Source of the DNA: Lachnospiraceae bacterium XPB1003
GTDB taxonomy: Bacteria > Bacillota > Clostridia > Lachnospirales > Lachnospiraceae
Assembly: GCA_900102065.1 (NCBI GenBank)
Contig: FMVK01000003.1
Coordinates: 186,001 to 250,000 of the forward strand
Reading direction: 5' to 3'
Length of the DNA stretch: 64,000 nucleotides
Shown here: positions 55,138 to 62,589 of the stretch, one piece after another
Layout of the letters: each line of letters begins with the position of its first letter
Position numbering within the stretch: position 1 is the stretch's first letter
Position numbers and translations under genes: made by a program
Notes under the pieces: generated by a model
Told to the model about the DNA's origin: nothing
What the model saw: only the letters and a program-made list of their open reading frames with translations
Database searches by the model: none

Positions 55138-55755
55138 ATGGCAGAATTATCGATCGACGATTTATCAAGTCAGTATTTTGACGTACTTAAGGAAATAGGA
55201 AATATCGGAGCAGGTAATGCGACTACCGCACTTTCCACCATGCTGGGCGGTAAGGTCGACATGAAGGTTCCCAAGGTACGCCTTATGGAATTCAAAGATG
55301 TCGGAACTACCATGGGCGGCGAGGAGCAGATAGTTGCCGGGATTTATCTGGTTGTTAACGGAGATATCAACGGCAGCATCATGTTTGTGCAGAGGAAGGA
55401 ATCTGCAAAGGCAATGATAGGAAAGCTCATGGGAATGCCTTCGGAGGATCCCGAGAATTTTTCCGAAATGGAATTATCCGCTCTGAAAGAGATCGGAAAC
55501 ATAATAACGGGAGCTTATCTTAATTCATTAGCTACACTTACCAATCTTACTATCTACCCGTCTATACCCGATGTGTGCATTGACATGGCAGGAGCCATAC
55601 TGTCGGTGCCTGCCATCGAGTTTGGAACGGTGGCGGATAAGCTCTTGCTTATTGAGACGGATTTTACTGATGATGAGGATATGTCAGGTTACTTCATTCT
55701 TGTACCGGATGCTGAATCTTACGAGAAGATACTTCATGCTCTCGGTGTGATGTAA
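55138..55755 (+). CDS. cheC: CheY-P phosphatase CheC
   Basis: CheC dephosphorylates CheY-P and binds CheD. Both active-site helices are complete: LKEIGNIGAGNATTALSTML near residue 18 and LKEIGNIITGAYLNSLATLT near residue 117, each with the essential Glu and Asn. It has 205 residues. The start follows GGAGAGG. The partner CheD is encoded next, after a 113-base gap with a hairpin. Confidence 0.95.
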   Translation: MAELSIDDLSSQYFDVLKEIGNIGAGNATTALSTMLGGKVDMKVPKVRLMEFKDVGTTMGGEEQIVAGIYLVVNGDINGSIMFVQRKESAKAMIGKLMGMPSEDPENFSEMELSALKEIGNIITGAYLNSLATLTNLTIYPSIPDVCIDMAGAILSVPAIEFGTVADKLLLIETDFTDDEDMSGYFILVPDAESYEKILHALGVM

Positions 55756-55800
55756 TGTCAGTGATCCTGGCGATTTAAGATTTGTAATACAGATGGCAGA

Positions 55801-55830
55801 CGGAGAGAAAGGATTTACATTTTCTCTTCG
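55801..55830 (+). promoter_or_regulatory. Long hairpin between cheC and cheD
   Basis: CGGAGAGAAA (55801-55810) pairs with TTTCTCTTCG (55821-55830) over 10 bp with one G-U, across a ten-base loop that starts with GGA. No T tract follows, so it is not a normal terminator. It may be an RNA processing or stability element. Confidence 0.45.
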
Positions 55831-55868
55831 CCAACTTTGCAGGAAGTAGTTCGGCTTAGAGGATTGAT

Positions 55869-56354
55869 ATGGCTGAGATTTTTAAAGTTGGAATAGCTGA
55901 TATGAATGTCTGCAGGCCGCCTGATTCCATAATGACCATCGGACTTGGAAGCTGTGTGGGCATTGCGATCAGGGACAAGCAGAGTAAAGTCGGGGGCTTG
56001 GTTCATGTAATGCTTCCCGATTCACATGAAGTTGTCAGCAATACAAATATAGCCAAGTTCGCTGATACCGGCATTCCGGAACTGGTGAAGAAGCTTGAAG
56101 CAATGGGAGGTATCAGATCCCGTATGGTTGCTAAGATTGCAGGGGGCGCAAAGATGTTTGCGTTCCAGTCAAAGGCGGAACTTGCCAGTGTGGGTGACAG
56201 GAATGTGGAAGCGACCAAGAAAGCTCTTGCCGCTCTTCGCATCCCCATCATTGCAGAGGATACCGGTGCGAATTACGGACGTACGGTTACCTTTTTCCCT
56301 GAAACCGGAGATTACGAGATCAAGGCTGTAGGAAAGCCGGTGAAAGTAATATGA
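55869..56354 (+). CDS. cheD: Chemoreceptor glutamine deamidase CheD
   Basis: CheD deamidates receptor glutamines and stimulates CheC. The catalytic Cys is in TIGLGSCVGIAIRD and the His in GGLVHVMLPDS, and the Thr-containing C-terminal region is also present. The length is 161 residues. The stop overlaps the next start (ATGA). Confidence 0.95.
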   Translation: MAEIFKVGIADMNVCRPPDSIMTIGLGSCVGIAIRDKQSKVGGLVHVMLPDSHEVVSNTNIAKFADTGIPELVKKLEAMGGIRSRMVAKIAGGAKMFAFQSKAELASVGDRNVEATKKALAALRIPIIAEDTGANYGRTVTFFPETGDYEIKAVGKPVKVI

Positions 56355-56626
56355 GTGAACCGGGCAAGATAAATAATCTGAAGACCAAAAACCTTCCGCC
56401 GCTTTTTATGATGTGCGGCGGAGCGGTTGCTTTGATAATATGCCTGATAAGAGGCACGGAACTGCTCAAAACACTTATTGTCGTTTTTTTGGCTCTTTTG
56501 ATATTTGCAATATTGGGAACTGTTGTGAAAAGCATCGTCGATAAATTTAATATGACGATGCATTATTCTGATTATTTTGAAGATCTGGGAGATCTGGTTG
56601 AGAAGCGAACCGGAGATGATCTGTAA
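56351..56626 (+). CDS. Small membrane protein between cheD and fliA
   Basis: This 91-residue protein has two hydrophobic helices (about residues 17-37 and 40-63) and a short acidic C-terminal tail. Its start overlaps the cheD stop, so it is translated by coupling. I do not recognise a family. Similar short membrane proteins are known in this place in flagellar clusters of Firmicutes, and a link to motility is inference from location only. Confidence 0.7.
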   Translation: MSEPGKINNLKTKNLPPLFMMCGGAVALIICLIRGTELLKTLIVVFLALLIFAILGTVVKSIVDKFNMTMHYSDYFEDLGDLVEKRTGDDL

Positions 56627-56648
56627 AACGCATTAAGCGGAGGGGTTA

Positions 56649-57419
56649 ATGGACGAGGCGGCAAGATTACGTCTTTGGAGTGATTACGCCAGGCTGCGCA
56701 GTCAGGAGATAAGAGATAAGCTGATAGTTGAATATGCACCGCTTGTCAAGCTTGTTGCGGGAAGACTGGGAATGTATCTGGGATGTAATGTCGAATACGA
56801 TGACCTGGTAGGGTTTGGTGTATTCGGACTGATAGATGCCATAGATAAATTCGACCCCAGGAAGAATATCAAGTTTGAGACTTATGCATCACTCAGGATA
56901 CGCGGAGAGATACTTGATCAGATCCGAAAGAATGACTGGATACCAAGGACCATCAGGCAAAAGCAGAAGCAGCTTGAAGCTGCCATGAAGCAGATAGAAG
57001 AAAGAGAAGGAAGACCCGCTACGGATGATGAACTTGCGGAATGTCTGGGGATCAGCAATGATGAGCTGACGGACTGGCAGACGCAGATGAACGTAACGAA
57101 TGTAGTCTCGCTTAACGAATTCATGGATGCCGGAATGGAAGTCAGTGACAATTCCTATTCCGGAAGAAGATATGAATCTCCCGAAGAGAATATTGATAAG
57201 GCGGAGCTTAAGCAAATGCTCATAGATTCGCTGGAGACCCTTACGGAGAAAGAAAAAACGGTGGTGGTATTTTACTATTACGAAGACCTGACCATCAAGG
57301 AGATAGCTTCCATCATGGAAGTTACGGAATCAAGAGTGTCGCAGCTCCATACCAGAGCAATACAAAAGATGAGAACTGTAATGGGTGACTATGTTGGAAT
57401 CCTCGGAGACCTTTCATAG
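56649..57419 (+). CDS. fliA: Flagellar RNA polymerase sigma-28 factor FliA (WhiG/SigD type)
   Basis: This sigma factor is specific for late flagellar and chemotaxis genes. Region 2 is visible as EYDDLVGFGVFGLIDAIDKF, with FETYASLRIRGEILDQIR and the promoter-melting DWIPRT. Region 3 follows, and region 4 has the helix-turn-helix LTIKEIASIMEVTESRVSQL. It has 256 residues. Sigma-28-like sites upstream of flgB, fliK and flgE suggest positive feedback. No flgM anti-sigma gene is in the window. Confidence 0.96.
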   Translation: MDEAARLRLWSDYARLRSQEIRDKLIVEYAPLVKLVAGRLGMYLGCNVEYDDLVGFGVFGLIDAIDKFDPRKNIKFETYASLRIRGEILDQIRKNDWIPRTIRQKQKQLEAAMKQIEEREGRPATDDELAECLGISNDELTDWQTQMNVTNVVSLNEFMDAGMEVSDNSYSGRRYESPEENIDKAELKQMLIDSLETLTEKEKTVVVFYYYEDLTIKEIASIMEVTESRVSQLHTRAIQKMRTVMGDYVGILGDLS

Positions 57420-57449
57420 ATCATCACAGAATAATGCGGGAGTTAAATA

Positions 57450-59036
57450 ATGAACGGTTACTTTAATGTCGTAGTCGGATCCAAGGGAAACTTCATAACG
57501 ATCATTCCGCCAACAGACGACGGTAAGCCTGTTTCACTTCAGGAGATAATGGTCTATCTGAATGATCATAAGATAAATTTTGACCTCAAGAGACTCAATG
57601 ACGGATTCAATGAGGCAAATCCCGATAAGCCCATACTGCTTAATATGGACAGCATGCTTCCGATTTCCGGAACCTGCAGTATCATATTGTCTCAGGATAA
57701 ACTGACTGCGGTGGCTCGTTTCTATCCTCCTTCAAACCAGGGTAAGGATATGACTGCCGAAGACATAAAGAGTGCCTGCAGACTCTCGGGAATATCCTAT
57801 GGCATAAAGGAAGATTCCATTGAGAGATTCATTGTAGAGAAGAAATATTGTACAGATTATGTGATAGCTCAGGGTGATCCTGTTACGGAAGGCAGAGATG
57901 CGGAGATAGAATATTTCTTCAATACGGATAACAAGATTCATCCAACATTGAACGAGGATGGAACCGTGGACTTTTTCCACCTCAATATAGTTAATCACTG
58001 CAAGGAGGGAGAGATACTCGCAAAGCTCACTCCCGCGGTTCCGGGTAAGCCGGGAAAGGATATTAAAGGCGCTGAGATAAGGCCCAGAGATGTCAAGCGA
58101 AAAGTGCTTAAGTACGGCCTTAATATCGATATCAGCGAAGATAAGTGCGTACTTACATCCAAGGTTAACGGTCATGTAACTCTTACAAACGGTACTGTTT
58201 TTGTCTCGGATGTTTTGACGGTAGTAAATGTAGACAATTCCACCGGAAATATAGATTATGACGGAAGTGTTGTCGTTCAGGGCAATGTAAATTCTAACTT
58301 TGTCATCAAGGCAAAGGGCGATGTTGAAGTCAAAGGTGCGGTGGAAGGCGCTGTTATCGAGACGGAAGGAAATATCCTTCTGGCCCGTGGAATAAAGGGC
58401 ATGGGCAAGGGCACGCTTAAGGCGGGCGGAAATATAATATCAAAGTTTATGGAGAACTGTACCGCGACAGCCGGTGGTTATATCGATGCCGATGCCATCC
58501 TTCATTCGAATGTTTCGGCCGGAACCGAGATCCACGTAATGAGCCGCAAGGGCTTCATAACAGGTGGTACCGTTCAGGCTACATCCAAGATATGCGTTAA
58601 GACCCTGGGGTCGGCCATGGGCGCTGATACCAGAGTTACAGTAGGTCTTGATACAAAGCTTACGGCAAGAGCTGCAGAGCTTTCCAAGGAAATGATGGAG
58701 ATACAGAAGAACTTAAAGACTATGCTCCCTGTTCTTGATGCCACCAAGAAGAAGCTGGCAGCAGGTATCAAGATGACACCGGATCAGGTTAAGAACGTTC
58801 AGCAGCTTGCAGTCAATGTTAAGACCCTTCAGGATACCTTAAATAAAGACAACGAAGAGCTTATGTCTCTTAAGGAAAATATGACGGGCGCTCAGAATGC
58901 CTGCGTTGAGGTTATGGGTGAGGTTTATCCCGGTACTGTGATCGCCATATCCGATCTGTCCATGATAGTGAAGGATGTCTATAAATATTGCAGATTTTCA
59001 GTTGTCAAAGGAGATGTGCGTCCCGGCGCATTGTAA
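57450..59036 (+). CDS. FapA-family protein (DUF342)
   Basis: This is a cytoplasmic protein of the FapA/DUF342 family. The middle region (about 240-380) is a right-handed beta-helix of short repeats with VVVQGNVNSNFVIKAKGDVE, VEGAVIETEGNILLARGI and similar. A coiled coil follows at about 405-485. Homologues lie near fliA in Clostridia and Bacilli and affect motility or polar events in a few species, but a biochemical role is not settled. It starts 31 bases after fliA. Confidence 0.82.
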   Translation: MNGYFNVVVGSKGNFITIIPPTDDGKPVSLQEIMVYLNDHKINFDLKRLNDGFNEANPDKPILLNMDSMLPISGTCSIILSQDKLTAVARFYPPSNQGKDMTAEDIKSACRLSGISYGIKEDSIERFIVEKKYCTDYVIAQGDPVTEGRDAEIEYFFNTDNKIHPTLNEDGTVDFFHLNIVNHCKEGEILAKLTPAVPGKPGKDIKGAEIRPRDVKRKVLKYGLNIDISEDKCVLTSKVNGHVTLTNGTVFVSDVLTVVNVDNSTGNIDYDGSVVVQGNVNSNFVIKAKGDVEVKGAVEGAVIETEGNILLARGIKGMGKGTLKAGGNIISKFMENCTATAGGYIDADAILHSNVSAGTEIHVMSRKGFITGGTVQATSKICVKTLGSAMGADTRVTVGLDTKLTARAAELSKEMMEIQKNLKTMLPVLDATKKKLAAGIKMTPDQVKNVQQLAVNVKTLQDTLNKDNEELMSLKENMTGAQNACVEVMGEVYPGTVIAISDLSMIVKDVYKYCRFSVVKGDVRPGAL

Positions 59037-59091
59037 GAGACTGTTTAACAGTGAAGTGCATATGTGATCTTTCCAAAGGGAGGACTGGATT

Positions 59092-59412
59092 ATGCCTATC
59101 GGAATGGTTGAAATGCAGGGGAGTATCCCCAGGGTGCAGGATTTTCAAAATTATCAGCAATTTGAGAACGATAAGGGTATAATATATCATGCACAGCAGC
59201 AGGTCCAGGTGGACAAGAATGTTGAGCAGGAGAATCATCAGGTTCATAAAAAGGATGATGCCAATGCTGAAACCGAAGCTGATGAGAGAGAACGTGAGAG
59301 CGGTTATGCCGGTGACGGTGGCAGGAATCGCAGAAATAATACTACAGGGGAAAATATGTCCCACGACCGTCTTATTGTTAAATCCAAAGGCGGGTTTGAC
59401 ATAAAGATATGA
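59092..59412 (+). CDS. Small hydrophilic protein of the flagellar cluster
   Basis: This 106-residue protein has no membrane segment and is rich in Gln, Asn, Asp and Glu. It begins with MPIGMVEMQGSIPRVQDFQN and ends with a short conserved-looking block, LIVKSKGGFDIKI. The start follows AAAGGGAGG. I do not recognise a family. Location and co-direction suggest a flagellar or chemotaxis accessory role. Confidence 0.68.
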   Translation: MPIGMVEMQGSIPRVQDFQNYQQFENDKGIIYHAQQQVQVDKNVEQENHQVHKKDDANAETEADERERESGYAGDGGRNRRNNTTGENMSHDRLIVKSKGGFDIKI

Positions 59413-59440
59413 CTACTTAGGCTGGGGAGGAAGCTGTTTT

Positions 59441-60535
59441 ATGCAAATGATGGAGATATTATTACTGGCGGCAGGATTGGCTGCATTCATCGCCAGTTTT
59501 TTTATTCCCGAAAGAAAAGGGAGTACGGATCCCAAGGATCTGATAGATGAGAATGCTCTTCAGGAAATGATAGATGAGAAGATCGATGATTCCAGAAGAC
59601 GCATAGATGATATGGCTGATGAGACCATCAGTTATTCAATGGAGAAGACAGAGAGATCTCTTGATAAGCTCACTAACGAGAAACTGATGGCTATAGGCGA
59701 CTATTCCAATACGGTAATGGGTGAGATCAATAAGAGTCATGAGGAAGTGGTATTTCTTTCCGACATGCTGGGAAGAAATAAGGACGAACTTACAAGCCTG
59801 ATGCAGCAGGCAGATAAGATTTCGAAGGAAGCCGATAAGAGAGCAAACGATGCTTATGACCTGGCTAATTCCGCACAGAAGCTTGCAGAAAATGCAATGG
59901 AGCAGGCGGATAAGGCAAACAAGTCTGCTATGATCGCCGAAGATAAGATGCTCGATGCGAGACGTACCATCATTGAACCGAAGGAAATACCGGAAGCAGC
60001 GGCTGTAGCAGAACCGTCGGTTGAAGCAGTAATGAATGAGATTCCGGTAAACATAGAAACGGAGGTTTCTCCTGCGTCAGATACATCCGTTGAAACGACA
60101 GAGATCCCGGAAGAGATAAGTCTTTCGGAAGTTATGGCTGACGTAAAAGAAGACGGCATGTCTGAGGATCTGGCAGATGCGGCTCTCAGGGCAGCAGTCA
60201 AGGAAGAAGCACCTGTGAAAAGAACACGTAAGAGCAGTACAAAAACAGCTTCAGCTGCAGGAACCAAAACTTCTTCAAGGACAAGAAAGAAAAAGGAAAG
60301 TCCGGCTCCGGAATCTGACGGACAGCTCGAAGGACAGCTTAGTATTCCCGAAGTTTTCATGGGAATAAACAGCGGTAATTCATCAGTTAAGAGTGGAGAC
60401 AAGAAGGTTAACAGCAACGATAAGATACTGGAGATGCACAAGCTCGGCAGATCAAATATGGCCATCGCCAGAGAACTGGGACTGGGTATAGGAGAGGTCA
60501 AGCTTGTTATAGATCTGTATGACACAATGCAATGA
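59441..60535 (+). CDS. Membrane-anchored coiled-coil protein with C-terminal helix-turn-helix-like motif
   Basis: The protein has an N-terminal membrane helix (about residues 3-23) and a cytoplasmic coiled coil to residue 175 with many Lys, Asp and Ala. A disordered Glu/Thr/Lys-rich section follows, and the C-terminal motif KILEMHKLGRSNMAIARELGL plus GIGEVKLVIDLYD is a resolvase-like helix-turn-helix. It resembles the DUF6115 proteins that follow fliA/fapA in Clostridia. A membrane-tethered DNA- or protein-binding function is possible, but nothing here proves it. Confidence 0.65.
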   Translation: MQMMEILLLAAGLAAFIASFFIPERKGSTDPKDLIDENALQEMIDEKIDDSRRRIDDMADETISYSMEKTERSLDKLTNEKLMAIGDYSNTVMGEINKSHEEVVFLSDMLGRNKDELTSLMQQADKISKEADKRANDAYDLANSAQKLAENAMEQADKANKSAMIAEDKMLDARRTIIEPKEIPEAAAVAEPSVEAVMNEIPVNIETEVSPASDTSVETTEIPEEISLSEVMADVKEDGMSEDLADAALRAAVKEEAPVKRTRKSSTKTASAAGTKTSSRTRKKKESPAPESDGQLEGQLSIPEVFMGINSGNSSVKSGDKKVNSNDKILEMHKLGRSNMAIARELGLGIGEVKLVIDLYDTMQ

Positions 60536-60620
60536 CCGAAATTCATTGAATGTCAGGACTTGTGATAAGTTGATAATGTTTTTGATTGATCAGGAAATTA
60601 ATAAGCGGGAAGAATGATTT

Positions 60621-61439
60621 ATGAAGCTTAAGTATTACATACGCGGAATAGGTATAGGAATAGCTGTTACAGCGCTTATTCTGCATTTTACGGATAAAGA
60701 CAGGATGACGGATGCAGATGTCATTGCAAGGGCAGAAGAGCTCGGGATGGAAAGAGGAAGGACTCTTTCAGAACTTGGTGTATCCGGAAATGAAGCTGCA
60801 ACCACGGAAGCTTCGGCAGCAGCAACAGTGGCAACGGCAGAGACATCAGAGGCGGCAACAGTTAAACCTACGCCAACACCGACGCCTACACCGACGCCAA
60901 CACCTACACCAACACCGACGCCAACACCGACGCCTACACCGACGCCAACACCGACGCCTACACCTACACCAACACCGACGCAGACGCCGACACCTACGCC
61001 AACACCGACGCCTACACCGACACCGACGCCGACACCTACGCCAACACCGACGCCAACACCGACGCCGACGCCTATACCTACACCAACACCGACGCAAACG
61101 CCAACACCGACGCCTACACCGACGCCTACACCGACACCGGTGCCGACACCGACGCCTACACCTACACCGACACCGACGCCGACACCAGCGCCGACACCAA
61201 CGCCGGTGCCTACAATATCGACTTCAGAAGCTGCTGTAAGCATCTCGTCAGGTGAGAGCTCTTATACGGTAGCTAAGGAACTCGAATCACTGGGACTGGT
61301 AAGTTCTGCCAGAGACTTCGATACATATTTGTGCGATAACGGATATGACAAGAAGCTGCAGACCGGAACTCATACCATACCAAAGGATTCAAGCTATGAA
61401 GAGATAGCAAAGATCCTGATGTCCAGAGGGAAAAAATAA
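60621..61439 (+). CDS. Pro-Thr repeat protein with C-terminal MltG/LysM-like domain
   Basis: An N-terminal membrane anchor (about residues 7-25) is followed by an Ala/Thr linker, about 115 residues made almost wholly of Pro-Thr, and a C-terminal domain (about 205-270). That domain contains [25 protein letters not shown] and ends in [13 protein letters not shown]. It resembles the small LysM-like part found before the catalytic domain of MltG-type proteins. No transglycosylase domain is present. The Pro-Thr segment could span the cell wall and place the domain outside. It is the last gene before the terminator. Confidence 0.72.
   Translation: MKLKYYIRGIGIGIAVTALILHFTDKDRMTDADVIARAEELGMERGRTLSELGVSGNEAATTEASAAATVATAETSEAATVKPTPTPTPTPTPTPTPTPTPTPTPTPTPTPTPTPTPTPTQTPTPTPTPTPTPTPTPTPTPTPTPTPTPTPIPTPTPTQTPTPTPTPTPTPTPVPTPTPTPTPTPTPTPAPTPTPVPTISTSEAAVSISSGESSYTVAKELESLGLVSSARDFDTYLCDNGYDKKLQTGTHTIPKDSSYEEIAKILMSRGKK
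60867..61214 (+). repeat. Six-base tandem repeat coding for Pro-Thr
   Basis: About 58 imperfect copies of CCNACN run in frame through the preceding gene, mainly CCGACG, CCTACA and CCAACA, with a few Gln, Ile, Val and Ala variants. The unit is a multiple of three, so changes in copy number keep the frame. The antisense strand reads as an open frame of Gly-Val repeats, which is a by-product. Confidence 0.97.
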
Positions 61440-61442
61440 ATA

Positions 61443-61478
61443 AAAAACTGCCACACTTGTTTTAGTGTGGCAGTTTTT
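61443..61478. terminator. Bidirectional terminator between the flagellar operon and pta
   Basis: AAAAACTGCCACACT pairs perfectly with AGTGTGGCAGTTTTT (15 bp) around a six-base loop. The A and T tracts on either side let it end both the rightward flagellar operon and the leftward pta transcript. Confidence 0.95.
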
Positions 61479-61492
61479 ATGATCAGTGTTTT

Positions 61493-62482
61493 TTATGCCA
61501 GAGCGGCTGTTATGATAGCCATGGAATAAACTTCGATAGCATTGCATCCTCTTGAAAGATCGTTGATAGGTGAGTTTAAACCAAGCAGTATAGGTCCGTA
61601 TGCATCAAAACGGCCAAGACGCTGTGCTATCTTGTAACCGATATTTCCGGCATTGATATCAGGGAAGATAAATGTATTTGCATGTCCCGCAACTTCCGAA
61701 CCGGGGAATTTCTTCTGAGCAACTCTCTTTGAAACTGCCGCATCGAACTGCATCTCACCGTCAATGGGAACATCGGGATTGCGTTCCTTGGTCTTGCGTG
61801 CGGCATTGCGCATCTTGTCTACATCTTCACCTTTGCCGGAACCGTCCGTAGAGTAGGAGAGGAATGCGACCTCGGGATTAACACCGAAGAGTCTTGCACA
61901 CTTGATCGTCTCTTCTGCGATCTCAACCAGATCATCTTCCGAAGGCTTGATGTTGATGGCGCAGTCGCCCATTGCAAGTACTTCGTTTTCACCTGATGCG
62001 CTGGGACGTACCAGTATGAAACAGGATGAAACTATATGGTTTCCGGGTTTTGTCTTGATAAGCTGAAGTGCGGGACGGACCGTATCTGCAGTGGAATAGG
62101 TGGCACCGCCGAGAAGTGCATCAGCGTATCCCATCTTTACCAGCATGGTTCCGAAATAGTTGGCGTGAGAGAGCATTTCTTTAGCCTGCTCGTATGTCAC
62201 TCCTTTTGATTTTCTGAGCTCCAGGAAGCAATCGATCATCTTGTCCATATCTTCGAATGTTGCAGGATCCATGATCTGAGCGCCTCTGATATTGAAGCCG
62301 GCTTCTTCAGCGGCATTGTAAACTTCGTCGGGATTACCTACGAGGATGGGCTTTAAGAAATTACTTGCCAAAAGTCTTGATGATGCTTCAAGTATTCTCG
62401 CATCTGTTCCTTCTGTAAGGACAATAGTCTTGGGATTCTTCTTTAAAGTTTCGATCATTGAACCAAAACCAAAATCGTTCAT
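61493..62482 (-). CDS. pta: Phosphate acetyltransferase
   Basis: Pta converts acetyl-CoA and phosphate to acetyl phosphate, the step before ATP formation from acetate. The single-domain form of 329 residues has VLTEGTDARILEASSRLL near the start, LLGGATYSTADTVRPALQ in the middle and VAGHANTFIFPDINAGNIGYK near the end. The start ATG is at 62482, after GGAGG; the upstream TTG at 62500 overlaps that site. ackA is not in the window. It runs convergent to the flagellar operon. Confidence 0.95.
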   Translation of the reverse strand: MNDFGFGSMIETLKKNPKTIVLTEGTDARILEASSRLLASNFLKPILVGNPDEVYNAAEEAGFNIRGAQIMDPATFEDMDKMIDCFLELRKSKGVTYEQAKEMLSHANYFGTMLVKMGYADALLGGATYSTADTVRPALQLIKTKPGNHIVSSCFILVRPSASGENEVLAMGDCAINIKPSEDDLVEIAEETIKCARLFGVNPEVAFLSYSTDGSGKGEDVDKMRNAARKTKERNPDVPIDGEMQFDAAVSKRVAQKKFPGSEVAGHANTFIFPDINAGNIGYKIAQRLGRFDAYGPILLGLNSPINDLSRGCNAIEVYSMAIITAALA

Positions 62483-62518
62483 TTTTTTTAAAACCTCCAA
62501 AAAGCAAGATCACTTTTA

Positions 62519-62537
62519 CAAAACGGAAATCGTTTTG
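62519..62537. promoter_or_regulatory. Palindromic operator-like site in the pta leader
   Basis: CAAAACG and CGTTTTG form perfect 7-base arms around GAAAT. It lies just downstream of the predicted pta -10, over the likely transcript start, which suits a repressor site. A short RNA hairpin is also possible. Confidence 0.5.
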
Positions 62538-62547
62538 CACGTGATGT

Positions 62548-62556
62548 ATTATAACA
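62548..62556 (-). promoter_or_regulatory. Extended -10 promoter of pta
   Basis: On the minus strand the bases read TGTTATAAT, a full extended -10. No clear -35 is present. It is 66 bases upstream of the pta start and separates pta from uxaC. Confidence 0.55.
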
Positions 62557-62589
62557 TGATGTCATTGGTCTGAGTATTATTTTAACTCA

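Noticed and set aside
59040-59052. ACTGTT-T-AACAGT palindrome after fapA
   Set aside because: It is short and overlaps the end of a gene, with no promoter near it. Such repeats are expected by chance.
60635-61243. Long open frames of Gly-Val on the minus strand and an Arg/His-rich frame on the plus strand
   Set aside because: They are by-products of the Pro-Thr hexamer repeat, with no start signals.
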